A DNA stretch of 64,000 nt from Actinospineispora eucalypti (GTDB lineage Bacteria; Actinomycetota; Actinomycetes; Mycobacteriales; Pseudonocardiaceae), in contig JACHMT010000005.1 of the NCBI GenBank assembly GCA_014208095.1, positions 186,001 through 250,000 of the forward strand. The letters are read 5' to 3'. Positions 7,856-16,017 of this stretch are shown one piece after another. Within the stretch, counting starts at the first letter, position 1. Every line of letters starts with the position of its first letter. The translations under genes and the position numbers were made by a program. The notes below the pieces were generated by a model. It made no database searches. It was not told where the DNA came from and saw only the letters and a program-made list of their open reading frames with translations.

Positions 7856-8793
7856 GTGGAGCTCGAAGTCGTCCGGACCTTCGTGGCGGTCGCCGACAAC
7901 GGGCAGTTCCAGGCGGCCGCCGACGAGCTCGGGATAACGCAGCAGGCCGTCTCGAAACGGGTCGCCACCCTGGAGCGGGCGCTCGGCGCGCCGCTGTTCG
8001 CCCGGTCGCCCCGGGCGCGCGGCTGAGCGTCGACGGGCAGGCGTTCCTGCCGCACGCCCGGGAGCTCCTGCGGGTCGCGGAGCGCGCGGCCGCCTCGGTC
8101 CGGCCGGGCCGGCGGGCCCTGCGCATCGATGTGCTCAACCGCCGCACCGCTCCGGCGACGTCGCTGCACGCCTTCCACCAACTGCACCCCGGCATCGACC
8201 TCGACGTGATCACCCTCCCCGACGCCCACGCCGACGCCGCCGTGGCGGCGGTCGCCGCCGGAACCATCGACGCGACCGTCCGCGCCGTCATGGAACCCCG
8301 GCGTCAGATCACCTCGCCGATCAGGGCTGCCCGGGCCATCGACGACCGCCACCAGCTTCTGGTCGGCCCCCGCCACCCGCTGGCCGACGCCGCCAGCCTG
8401 ACGCCCGGAGACCTCCGGCGGCGGCGGATCTGGATGCCGGGAATGAGGGCCGACACGGAATGGGGCGCGTACTACGACGAGCTGGCCGAGGAGTTCGGGC
8501 TCAGCATCGACACCGTAGGGCCGGCGTTCGGGACCGAGGTACTCCTGGAGGAGATCGCCGAGTCCGCCGACGTGGCCACCCTGGTCGGTGAGGGCACGCG
8601 CTACCTGTGGCCGGAGTCCTACGACCTGCGCCGCATCCCGATCGTCGATCCCACGCCGGTCTACCCCCACTCGGTCATCTGGCGCGACGACAACGCCCAT
8701 CCGGGCCTCGCGGCCTTTCTCGACCATCTGCGCGCCGTCCGCGCGAGCAGGGCTGGGGAGCGCACCTGGGCACCGAGCTGGGCTCGGGCATGA
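7856..8793 (+). pseudogene. LysR-family regulator split by a 1-bp frameshift
   Basis: GTG 7856 opens a clear LysR winged helix (VVRTFVAVADNGQFQAAADE, then TQQAVSKRVATLE) which hits a stop at 8024-8026. The expected continuation (RLSVDGQAFLPHARELL and the whole effector domain to 8793) lies in the other frame. Adding one G to the GGG run at 8013-8015 would restore an uninterrupted protein of about 312 residues. The break sits in a GC homopolymer, so a sequencing error is as likely as true inactivation. Divergent orientation implies control of the acetyltransferase. Confidence 0.75.
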
Positions 8794-8856
8794 TCACCGG
8801 CTCTGGTGCTTCAGCGTCGATTTTCGACGCTCAATCGCCACGAACGGCGATCACCC
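8791..8856. repeat. Dispersed palindromic element, copy 1
   Basis: AGCGTCGA (8813-8820), TTT, TCGACGCT (8824-8831) form a perfect hairpin, flanked by TGGTGCTT / AATCGCCA arms that pair with one mismatch and one wobble. The sequence outside (TGATCACC before, CGATCACC after) also matches the second copy near 17.75 kb. It fills the gap between the convergent LysR and sigma-factor genes, so it may act as a two-way terminator. Confidence 0.65.
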
Positions 8857-8908
8857 TCTTCGCGGCTACCTGATTCCATGGTCAACAGGGCACCACGGCC
8901 GCCCGGCC

Positions 8909-10093
8909 TTAGTCGCGGTCCAGGGCCGAGCGGATGCGGGAGGCGAGGAACCGCTGTTCGGCGGCGTTCTCGGTGATTCCCAGGGCGGCGTGGTAGGCCT
9001 CGATGGCCTCGGCGTGCCGGCCGAGGCGGCGGAGCAGGTCGGCCTTGGCCGCCGGCAGGTAGGGGTAGCCGGTGAGCCGGCCGTCGCGCTCCAGCGCCTC
9101 GATCTCCGCCAGCCCGGCCGCCGGCCCGTCGACCATGGACACCGCGACCGCACGGTTGAGCGCCACGACCGGCGTGTCCCAGATCCGCAGCAGCTCGTCG
9201 TAGAGGGCGCGGATCTGAGGCCAGTCGGTCGCGGCGTAGCTCGGTGCCTGCGCGTGCAGGGCCGCGATCGCCGCCTGCAGGGCGAACCGGCCCGGCGGCC
9301 CGGCCCGCAGCGCGGTGACGACCAGCCGGTCGGCCTCCCCGATCAGGTCACGGTCCCAGGCGGAGCGGTCCTGCTGCTCGAGGCGGACCAGTTGCCCCTG
9401 GTCGTCGGTACGGGTGCCCCGGCGGGCGTGATGGGCCAGCATCAACGCCAGGATCCCGGCGTTCTCCGGGTCGTCCGGCACCAGGCGCATGAGCATGCGG
9501 GCCAGGTCGAGGGCGCGGTCGGTGAAGTCGTCGCGGACCAGCTCGTCACCGAACTGCGCGGTGTGGCCGGCGGTGTAGAGCAGGTGGATCACGGTGCGCA
9601 CGGCGTCCACCCGGGCCGGCAGGTCGGCGGCGGCCGGCACCACGTAGGGGATGCCGGCGGTGGCGATCTTCTTCTTGGCCCGGGTCAGCCGGGCGGCCAT
9701 GGTGGTGTCACTGACCAGGAAGGCGCGGGCGATGTCCGGAACCGCGACCCCGCACACCAGCCGCAGGGTGAGCGCGATCCGGGCGTGCTCGGCCAGCGCC
9801 GGGTGGCAACAGGTGAAGATCAGCCGGAGCCGGTCGTCGGGGATCGCGCCGGCGTCGTGTTCGGCGGGCTCGCGGGTCTCGGGCTCCATCAACAGCGGCA
9901 GCTTGCGCTCGAGCGTCCGCTGGCGGCGCATGACGTTGAGTGAGGTGCGCCGGGCCACGGTGGTCAGCCAGGCGCCCGGCCAGTCGGGTACTCCGTCCTG
10001 CCGCCATATCCGCAGGGCCTGCTCGTAGGCGTCCTGCACGGCCTCCTCGGCCGCATCCAGGTCGCGAGTCACGCGCACCGTCGCGGCGAGCAC
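8909..10093 (-). CDS. ECF sigma factor, ECF42 type with C-terminal TPR-like extension
   Basis: Sigma region 2 (AAEEAVQDAYEQALRIW) and region 4 (LVCGVAVPDIARAFLVSDTT, then MAARLTRAKKKI) are followed by an extension of about 200 residues rich in paired helices (ending LGRHAEAIEAYHAALGITEN). That layout and the neighbouring DGPF/YCII gene match the ECF42 group, which has no anti-sigma factor. GTG 10093 is the first standard start, but the reading frame continues upstream with family-like sequence (EIERAVADAHRREWAYVLAA) to a CTG at 10160-10162 that overlaps the previous stop as CTGA, so the true protein is probably longer (417 residues). Confidence 0.88.
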   Translation of the reverse strand: MLAATVRVTRDLDAAEEAVQDAYEQALRIWRQDGVPDWPGAWLTTVARRTSLNVMRRQRTLERKLPLLMEPETREPAEHDAGAIPDDRLRLIFTCCHPALAEHARIALTLRLVCGVAVPDIARAFLVSDTTMAARLTRAKKKIATAGIPYVVPAAADLPARVDAVRTVIHLLYTAGHTAQFGDELVRDDFTDRALDLARMLMRLVPDDPENAGILALMLAHHARRGTRTDDQGQLVRLEQQDRSAWDRDLIGEADRLVVTALRAGPPGRFALQAAIAALHAQAPSYAATDWPQIRALYDELLRIWDTPVVALNRAVAVSMVDGPAAGLAEIEALERDGRLTGYPYLPAAKADLLRRLGRHAEAIEAYHAALGITENAAEQRFLASRIRSALDRD

Positions 10094-10158
10094 GTAGGCC
10101 CACTCGCGACGGTGCGCGTCGGCGACCGCCCTCTCGATCTCGCCCGGGTCCGCTCCGT

Positions 10159-10509
10159 TCAGCTCGTGTCCCCGAGTTGGATTCCGAGCAGCGGGCGGAC
10201 CTCGACCCCGCCGTTGGCGACCGGGGTGAGCTTGGCCAGCTCGAGGGCATGGTCGAGGTCGCGGGCCTCGATCACGGTCACCCCGGCCAACGCCTCCTTG
10301 GTCTCGATGAACGGGCCGTCGGTGACCAGGTCGCCGCGAACCGCCGTCGCGGTGTCCGGCGGCTGCAGCGCGATCCCGGCCAGGATCCGGCCGCCGCGTT
10401 CGACCATCTCGGCGTCGACCGTCTCGTTGGCGGCCATCACCTCCGGCGGGACGTCATCGGGCCAGTTGGGGGTCATCCGCTCGTAGATCAGCACCACGTA
10501 CTGAGGCAT
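10159..10509 (-). CDS. YCII-related (DGPF-domain) protein
   Basis: A 116-residue protein with the hallmark TDGPFIETKEALAGV at about 63-77 and the ferredoxin-like YCII fold (MPQYVVLIYER at the start). DGPF proteins are the usual genetic partners of ECF42 sigma factors; their biochemical role is unclear. Its ATG is at the end of the SRPBCC gene (TAG immediately before ATG) and its TGA overlaps a possible CTG start of the sigma gene, so the three are very likely translationally coupled. Confidence 0.9.
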   Translation of the reverse strand: MPQYVVLIYERMTPNWPDDVPPEVMAANETVDAEMVERGGRILAGIALQPPDTATAVRGDLVTDGPFIETKEALAGVTVIEARDLDHALELAKLTPVANGGVEVRPLLGIQLGDTS

Positions 10510-11262
10510 CTATCCGGCCACCTTCTCCTCGAACACTCCGGTCAACCAACGCTGCCAGGCCTCCTGCTGCATCGCCTGGTCGACACCGTCGGCGAACAGG
10601 TGGTGCGCCACGCCGACCGGGTAGCCCCAGGCGTCCCGCCCGTACACGCGGTAGAGCGCGTCGGCGGTACGTACGCCCAGGAACGCGTCGGTCGAGTAGT
10701 CCACGACGCCGTCGATCGGGTCCAGGCCGGCCGGGGTCAACCGGACCCGTTGGCCGGCGGCGACATCCCCGGACAGGCCGAGCGCCGCGCGCACCGCCGA
10801 CATCCCGCCCTTGGCCGACGACTCGGGGCCGTCCACGCTCACGTAGGCGGCCTCGCGCCCGCCGAAGTAGCGGACGTACTCGGCCAGGGAGTGGTGGTAG
10901 AACTCGGTGTGCCGGCGGCAGGCGTCCAGCTCGACGTCATAGTTCTCGGTCAAGACGCTGTTGTGGACGTAGTGCACGTGCGTCCCTTCGGGATGCGGCA
11001 CCAGCACGAACGACAGCTGGTTGAACCCCTCCGACGTCTCGCCGGGTTCGCTGCCCTCGGCGCGGGTGACGAAACGCTTGGGCGGCTCCCACACGGTGAC
11101 GCTGCCGCCCTGTGGGGTCAGGCCCCGCTCGGCCCCGCCGACCCGTGGCTCGTACTCCACCTTCCACACCCACCCCTCGGCATGCACGGTGATCGCGTCC
11201 CAGACCTGTTCCGGGGTTCCGGGCAGCACACCCTCCCATCGCACCTCGAACGGTTCCGCCAT
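10510..11262 (-). CDS. SRPBCC/AHSA1-like protein with C-terminal extension
   Basis: The N-terminal two thirds match the AHSA1/START-like fold (FEVRWEGVLPGTPEQVWDAI, later GFNQLSFVLVPHPEGTHVHY), a hydrophobic ligand-binding cup. About 110 further residues (AALGLSGDVAAGQRVRLTP onward) look like a second small domain. GAGGAGAG lies just before ATG 11262; the earlier ATG at 11277 is less likely. First gene of the ECF42 triad, so probably a target or partner of that system. Ligand unknown. Confidence 0.75.
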   Translation of the reverse strand: MAEPFEVRWEGVLPGTPEQVWDAITVHAEGWVWKVEYEPRVGGAERGLTPQGGSVTVWEPPKRFVTRAEGSEPGETSEGFNQLSFVLVPHPEGTHVHYVHNSVLTENYDVELDACRRHTEFYHHSLAEYVRYFGGREAAYVSVDGPESSAKGGMSAVRAALGLSGDVAAGQRVRLTPAGLDPIDGVVDYSTDAFLGVRTADALYRVYGRDAWGYPVGVAHHLFADGVDQAMQQEAWQRWLTGVFEEKVAG

Positions 11263-11314
11263 CGTCGCTCTCCTCATCTCGTGCCATGGCCGTACACCCG
11301 GCCCTCACACCAGA

Positions 11315-11343
11315 TCGACAAACTGCTTAGGTCGGAATCGACA
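11315..11343 (-). promoter_or_regulatory. Candidate ECF42-dependent promoter
   Basis: On the minus strand two TGTCGA hexamers (11343-11338 and 11320-11315) are separated by 17 bp, upstream of the SRPBCC-YCII-sigma operon. TGTCGA is the reported -35 motif of ECF42 promoters, with a short CG-rich -10; the second copy sits at -10 distance. This fits an autoregulated operon but rests on motif recall only. Confidence 0.4.
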
Positions 11344-11379
11344 TCGTGGACGGGGAAATCTGGCCGCGGGCGGGACATT

Positions 11380-11395
11380 TGTGACTGGCATCACA
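11380..11395. promoter_or_regulatory. Perfect CRP-like site TGTGA-N6-TCACA
   Basis: TGTGACTGGCATCACA has both half-sites exact. It ends 17 bp before the GTG start of the Fpg/Nei gene, and so is close to where a promoter or transcript start would lie. Actinobacterial Crp proteins recognise this consensus. Confidence 0.6.
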
Positions 11396-11412
11396 GACCA
11401 TAAGGAGGCGAG

Positions 11413-12210
11413 GTGCCCGAGCTTCCCGAAGTGGAGTCGGCCCGCTTGGTCATCGAGCGGGCCGCGCTGGGGCGGCGGATCGTCGCGGTCGACGACTCCG
11501 ACGGCTGGGTGTGCCGCCCGCACACCGAAGGGCAGATCGCCTCGGCGCTGGTCGGCGGCACCCTGACCGCGGCGCACCGGCGGGGCAAGACGATGTGGTG
11601 CGACACCACGAGCGGCCCGGTTCTCGGCATCCACCTGGGGATGTCCGGCAAGATCGTGATCGCCGACCCGGACGGGACCGAGATCGACGGCGGCGACTAC
11701 TGGGAGGGCGGCCGGAAGCCCGGCGACTACCGCTGGTCGCGCTTCTCGCTCGGCTTCGCCGGGGGCGGCACGCTCCGGCTGGTCGACCCGCGCCGGCTCG
11801 GGCGGGTGCGGCTGGACCCGCCGCTGGACGGCCTCGGCCCGGACGCCGCGACCATCGGCGCGGACCGGTTCGCGGCGGCGCTGCGCGGGCGGGGGCCGGT
11901 CAAGGCGCGCCTGCTGGACCAGCAGGCACTGGCCGGCGTGGGCAACCTGCTGGCCGACGAGATCCTGTACCGGGCCGGGATCAACCCGGCCCGCCCGGTC
12001 GACGAGCTCACCGGGCGGGAACGCGGACGGCTGCACCGGGCGGTGCGCGAGGCCGTCGGCGAGGCGATGCGGGGCGGCGGTGTGCACACCCTTCCGCTGG
12101 TGCCCCACCGCCGGCCGGGTGGCCACTGCCCTCGGGACGGAGCCGAGCTGCGGCGGACCAAGGTCGGCGGCCGGACCACCTTCTGGTGCCCCCGCCACCA
12201 ACCCGCCTGA
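11413..12210 (+). CDS. Fpg/Nei-family DNA glycosylase/AP lyase
   Basis: A 265-residue enzyme of base-excision repair. It begins MPELPEVE, giving the catalytic Pro2 and Glu3, has the conserved Lys at about 59 (RRGKT) and the helix-two-turn-helix region GVGNLLADEILYRAGINP. The C-terminal zinc finger is altered: the usual C-x2-C...C-x2-C reads CPRDG...CPRHQ, i.e. Cys, Asp, Cys, His. TAAGGAGG stands before a GTG start. A CRP-like site lies directly upstream. Not next to the replication/repair genes that usually accompany the primary mutM, so probably an additional homologue. Confidence 0.88.
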   Translation: MPELPEVESARLVIERAALGRRIVAVDDSDGWVCRPHTEGQIASALVGGTLTAAHRRGKTMWCDTTSGPVLGIHLGMSGKIVIADPDGTEIDGGDYWEGGRKPGDYRWSRFSLGFAGGGTLRLVDPRRLGRVRLDPPLDGLGPDAATIGADRFAAALRGRGPVKARLLDQQALAGVGNLLADEILYRAGINPARPVDELTGRERGRLHRAVREAVGEAMRGGGVHTLPLVPHRRPGGHCPRDGAELRRTKVGGRTTFWCPRHQPA

Positions 12211-12215
12211 ACGGT

Positions 12216-13835
12216 TCAGCCGGTCCGCAGCCGTGCCCGCTGCAGCTTGCCGACCTCGTTGCGGGGCAGCGCGTCCACGTAGTCGAAGATCCGGGGGCTG
12301 GCGTGCGCCCCGACCCGCCGGGTCACCTCCGCGCGCAGCTGGTCCTCCAGCTCCGGCTGGGGCGGCGCGTCGTCGGCGCGGACGAGCACCGCGCGTACCA
12401 CCGTCCCGCCCCGCCGGCCGGGGGCGGCCACGGCGGCCGCCTCGACCACCGCCGGGTGGTCGCCGAGGACCCGCTCGACCTCCACCGGGCTGACGTTGTA
12501 CCCGGAGGTCACGATCATGTCGTCGTCGCGGCCGAGGAACCGCCAGCGCCCGTCCGGGTGGATCACCGCCCGGTCCTCGGTGACGAACTCGTCCCCGCGC
12601 CAGCGGGCCGCCCACGTCTCGGGGCGGTTCTCGTAGCCGGTGCTGAGCTGGTAGCGCGGTCGGCGCACGGCGATGAGCCCGCTCGCGCCGGCCTCGACCG
12701 GCTCCCCGCCCGGGTCGAGCAGCCGGGCCTCGAACCCGGGCAGTGGCCCGCCGAGCGTGCCCGGCCGGGGCGGTGACCCGTCGACCAGGTCGCACAGCAC
12801 CATGCCGACCTCGGAGAGCCCGTACCCGTCCCGGATCGCCGGTGCCCGCCCGGCGGCCCAGCGGCGCGCGGTGTCGGCGTCGAGGGGCTCGCCGGCCGCG
12901 GCCGAGGTCCGCAGGGCCGGCGGTGCGGCACCGGCGCGTTCCAGCGGGGTGAGCAGCCGCCGGTAGGCGCTGGGGGCGGCGGCGATGCAGGTCACGCGTT
13001 CCTCCCGGATCACCCGCCACCAGGCGTCGGCGTCGAAGTCGCCGCTGTAGAGCACCCGGGGGACGCCCAGCGCCATCGGCGCGGCGCCGGTCGAGTAGAG
13101 GCCGTAGGCCCAACCGGGGTCGGCGGCGGTGAACAGCAGGTCCGCCGGCCCGACCCCGAGCGAGTGGCGGACGAACGGCATCAGCGCGAGCAGCGCCGAG
13201 TGCGGCATGACGCAGGACTTCGGCTCGCCGGTGGTGCCGCTGGTGAACAGCAGCGTGGCCGGGTCCGCCCCGGCCGTGGGGGCCGCCGGGCCGTCCGGGG
13301 CGGCGCGCTCCAGCTCGGCGTGGAAGTCGCGGTCGCCGGGCCGCCGGCCCCGCCCCGCCGCGTCGGTGACCGTGAGGATGTGTGGGTCGCCGTCCAAGCT
13401 TTCCAGCGCGGGTTCGAGGCCGGCCCGCCAACGGTGGTCGACCACGACCAGCGCGGCGCGCGACGCGGCGAGGCGGTAGGCGAGGGCGTCGGAGCCGAAG
13501 CCACAGAACAGCGGCACGTAGACCAGCCCGCTCCGCCACGCGGCGAGCACGACGATCCAGCTCTCCACCTGCCGGGACAGCAGGCCGGCCACCCGGTCGC
13601 CCTGGCGCAACCCGGCGGCGGAGAACACCCGCGCCGCCCGGGCGCAGGCGCGGTCCAGCTCGGCGTAGGTCCACCGCTCGGCGCGGCCGTCGGCGTGCCG
13701 GACCACCAGCGCGAGCCGGCCCGGTTCGCCGGCGTACCGGCCGCAGGCCTCCCGGGCCGTGTTCAGCCCGACGGCCGGGTCGGTGCTGAGACCGGCCTCG
13801 ACCTGGTCCCAGACCCGCTCGGTCTCCGCACTCAT
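12216..13835 (-). CDS. Acyl-CoA synthetase of the acetyl/medium-chain (ACS/MACS) type
   Basis: A 539-residue AMP-forming ligase. The P-loop-like core LFTSGTTGEPKS lies at about 184-195, followed by ADPGWAYGLYSTGAAPMALG (ACS/MACS hallmark), the adenylation segment RDGYGLSEVGMVL, the hinge GRDDDMIVTSGYNVSP and the C-terminal catalytic lysine region PRNEVGKLQR. It should activate a carboxylic acid to its CoA ester. The start at ATG 13835 overlaps the stop of the MFS gene (ATGA), so uptake and activation are coupled. The frame stays open upstream, but that sequence belongs to the transporter. Substrate unknown. Confidence 0.88.
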   Translation of the reverse strand: MSAETERVWDQVEAGLSTDPAVGLNTAREACGRYAGEPGRLALVVRHADGRAERWTYAELDRACARAARVFSAAGLRQGDRVAGLLSRQVESWIVVLAAWRSGLVYVPLFCGFGSDALAYRLAASRAALVVVDHRWRAGLEPALESLDGDPHILTVTDAAGRGRRPGDRDFHAELERAAPDGPAAPTAGADPATLLFTSGTTGEPKSCVMPHSALLALMPFVRHSLGVGPADLLFTAADPGWAYGLYSTGAAPMALGVPRVLYSGDFDADAWWRVIREERVTCIAAAPSAYRRLLTPLERAGAAPPALRTSAAAGEPLDADTARRWAAGRAPAIRDGYGLSEVGMVLCDLVDGSPPRPGTLGGPLPGFEARLLDPGGEPVEAGASGLIAVRRPRYQLSTGYENRPETWAARWRGDEFVTEDRAVIHPDGRWRFLGRDDDMIVTSGYNVSPVEVERVLGDHPAVVEAAAVAAPGRRGGTVVRAVLVRADDAPPQPELEDQLRAEVTRRVGAHASPRIFDYVDALPRNEVGKLQRARLRTG

Positions 13836-15151
13836 CGGAGAACCCCTGCCCGCCGGGCCGCCGCGGAGGAATCGACCTGGGCCGGCGGCGCGGCCCGCAG
13901 CGCCAGGAAGGTCACCGCGCAGGCCAGCACGATGTACAGCGCGATCGGCCACGATCCACCCCCCATCCCGACCAGCGCGACCGCGAGGAACGGGGCCGGG
14001 CCGCTGGTGACCATGCCGCCGACCTGGTAGGCGGCCGAGGCGCCGGTGTAGCGCAGCCGGGCCGGGAAGATCTCCGCGAGGAATCCGGCGATCGCCGCGT
14101 AGGTGACCGCGTGCCCGACCGTGATGACCAGCAGCATCGCCAGCAGGATCGCCCACGGGTTCCCCGTGTCGAACAACCAGAAGAACGGGAACGCGACCGA
14201 GGCCATGTAGCCGGCGCCGGCGGTCAGCATCGCGCGGCGGCCGATCCGGTCGGCGAGGGCGGCGGCGATCGGCACGGTGGCCAGGTCCAGCACGCAGGCG
14301 ACCAGCAGGCACAGCAGGATCACGTCGCGGGAGACGCCCACCTCGGCGGGCCCGTAGGACAGCACGAACACCGACACCAGGTAGAACGGCACGTTCGAGG
14401 CGGCCTGGGTGGCGATGCCGACCAGCAGCGCCCGGGGTGAGCCGGTGAGCACGTCACGCAGCGGGAACCGGGACACCGTACAAGTGTCGCGGACCCGCTG
14501 GAAGTCGGGCGACTCCACGATGCGCAGCCGGACGTAGAGCCCGAGCAGCACCAGCACCAGGCTGGCCAGGAACGGCAGCCGCCAGCCCCACTCCGCGAGC
14601 TGGTCGGCCGGCAGTTGCTGCACCGCCAGGAACGCCGCCGAGGACAGCACCAGCCCGGCCGGCACTCCGGCCTGCGGGAAACCGCCGAAGAACGCCCGGC
14701 GGCCCGGTGGCGCGTGCTCGACCGCCATCAGCACCGCGCCGCCCCACTCGCCGCCGACCGCGAACCCCTGCACCATCCGGGCCAGCACCAGCAACATGGG
14801 CGCCGCGACTCCGACCTGCGCGTACGTCGGCAGCAGGCCGATCGCCGTGGTTGCGCCGCCCATCAGGACCAGGGACAGCACCAGCATCCGCTTGCGGCCG
14901 ATCCGGTCGCCGAAGTGGCCGAAGACCAGCCCGCCGACCGGGCGGGCGACGAACGCCACGCCGAAGGTGGCCAGTGCGGCGAGGGTGCCCGCGACCGGGC
15001 TCAGCGTGGGGAAGAACTGCCGGTTGAAGATCAGCGTGGCGGCGGCGCCGAACAGGAAGAAGTCGTACCACTCGATGGCCGTCCCGATGAAGCTGGCCAG
15101 GGCCACGCGGGCGGGATGTGCGGCCGCCCTCCGCTCGTCCTCGGTCGTCAC
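13832..15151 (-). CDS. MFS transporter, metabolite:H+ symporter (MHS) family
   Basis: About 439 residues with 12 predicted membrane helices, the MHS opening ASFIGTAIEWYDFFLFGAAA, the loop 2-3 motif GHFGDRIGRKRML and QGFAVGGEWGGAVLMAVEHA. MHS carriers import carboxylates (shikimate, citrate, aromatic acids) with protons. GTG 15151 with GGAGG six nt upstream is preferred; an ATG at 15223 would add 24 residues and lies in the operator region. Operon with the CoA ligase suggests uptake of the acid that the ligase activates. Divergent from the SDR gene. Confidence 0.9.
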   Translation of the reverse strand: MTTEDERRAAAHPARVALASFIGTAIEWYDFFLFGAAATLIFNRQFFPTLSPVAGTLAALATFGVAFVARPVGGLVFGHFGDRIGRKRMLVLSLVLMGGATTAIGLLPTYAQVGVAAPMLLVLARMVQGFAVGGEWGGAVLMAVEHAPPGRRAFFGGFPQAGVPAGLVLSSAAFLAVQQLPADQLAEWGWRLPFLASLVLVLLGLYVRLRIVESPDFQRVRDTCTVSRFPLRDVLTGSPRALLVGIATQAASNVPFYLVSVFVLSYGPAEVGVSRDVILLCLLVACVLDLATVPIAAALADRIGRRAMLTAGAGYMASVAFPFFWLFDTGNPWAILLAMLLVITVGHAVTYAAIAGFLAEIFPARLRYTGASAAYQVGGMVTSGPAPFLAVALVGMGGGSWPIALYIVLACAVTFLALRAAPPAQVDSSAAARRAGVLR

Positions 15152-15203
15152 GGCAACCTCCGCGTCCTCGGTGAGCGCAACGGCCGGGAACGTAACACGG
15201 TTG

Positions 15204-15255
15204 GAACGATCGGTACAAGACATAGCTGCACTTCAACTGCAGCACTGGATCGTTC
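15204..15255. promoter_or_regulatory. Nested inverted repeats in the MFS/SDR divergent promoter
   Basis: GAACGATC (15204-15211) and GATCGTTC (15248-15255) are perfect 8-bp inverted copies; inside lies GCTGCA (15225-15230) with TGCAGC (15238-15243). A TACAGT element at 15259-15264 precedes the SDR ATG at 15270 closely enough for a leaderless transcript. The TetR encoded two genes downstream (16018-16599) is the likely binder. Confidence 0.45.
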
Positions 15256-15269
15256 GGTACAGTGCCGGC

Positions 15270-16004
15270 ATGACGAAGCTACCCCGAGTGGTACTGGTGA
15301 CCGGGGCCTCGCGCGGGATCGGGGCCGCGATAGCCCGCGAGCTGCTCGCCCGGGGATGCCGGGTCGGCTGTGGTTACCGGCGAGACCCCGATGCGGTCGC
15401 CCGGGCGGTGGGGCCGGCCGAGCCGGAGGCGGTGCTGCCGGTGCCCTACGACCTGGCCGACGAGGCGAGCGCGGAACGCGCGGTAGACACGATGCTCGAT
15501 GCGTGGGGCGGGCTGGACGGCCTGGTGCTGAACGCCGGCGTGTGGGACGGCGGGCGGCTGGCCACCCTCGACCCGGCGGACTGGTGGCGGGTGGTCGAGC
15601 TGAACGTCCGGGGTACCGCGGCGTTGGCGCGGGCCGCACTGCCGGCACTGGCCAAGGGCGACCGGCCGGGCATCGTGCTGGTGTCCTCGATCGTCGGGCT
15701 GATCGGTCACGCCGGTGACACCGCTTACGCCAGCGCCAAGGCCGCGATGATCGGGTTCGCCCGCTCGCTGGCGAAGGAGGTCGCGGCCGACGGCATCCGG
15801 GTGAACGTCCTGGCGCCGGGGTTCGTGGACACCGACATGACCGCCTTGGTCCCCGAGCGGTCCCGCCGCGCCATCGCCGACGCCACCCTGCTGGGCCGGT
15901 TCGGCACGGTCGAGGAGATCGCCCGCGCGGCGGTGTTCCTCTCCGAGGACGCCACGTTCTGCACCGGATCGGTGCTGAGCATCGACGGTGGCTGGTCCCT
16001 CTAG
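15270..16004 (+). CDS. Short-chain dehydrogenase/reductase (FabG-like)
   Basis: A classical 244-residue SDR: cofactor motif TGASRGIG at about 11-18, NAG (LNAGVWDGG), catalytic Ser in LVSSIVG and Tyr/Lys in YASAKAA. Ends GSVLSIDGGWSL, the usual 3-oxoacyl reductase tail. Likely interconverts a hydroxy and keto group on a CoA-linked or free intermediate with NAD(P)H. First gene of an SDR-TetR-alcohol dehydrogenase run, opposite the transporter and CoA ligase, so probably part of the same catabolic unit. Confidence 0.88.
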   Translation: MTKLPRVVLVTGASRGIGAAIARELLARGCRVGCGYRRDPDAVARAVGPAEPEAVLPVPYDLADEASAERAVDTMLDAWGGLDGLVLNAGVWDGGRLATLDPADWWRVVELNVRGTAALARAALPALAKGDRPGIVLVSSIVGLIGHAGDTAYASAKAAMIGFARSLAKEVAADGIRVNVLAPGFVDTDMTALVPERSRRAIADATLLGRFGTVEEIARAAVFLSEDATFCTGSVLSIDGGWSL

Positions 16005-16017
16005 TCTGAGCGGCACC

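Noticed and set aside
8588-9943. 451-codon plus-strand frame across the sigma-factor gene
   Set aside because: Antisense to the ECF42 sigma factor and its extension; low-complexity Val/Gly/Arg/Gln text.
11305-13674. 789-codon minus-strand frame spanning the glycosylase and CoA-ligase region
   Set aside because: It is out of frame with the real ligase and antisense to Fpg; a typical high-GC stop-free frame.
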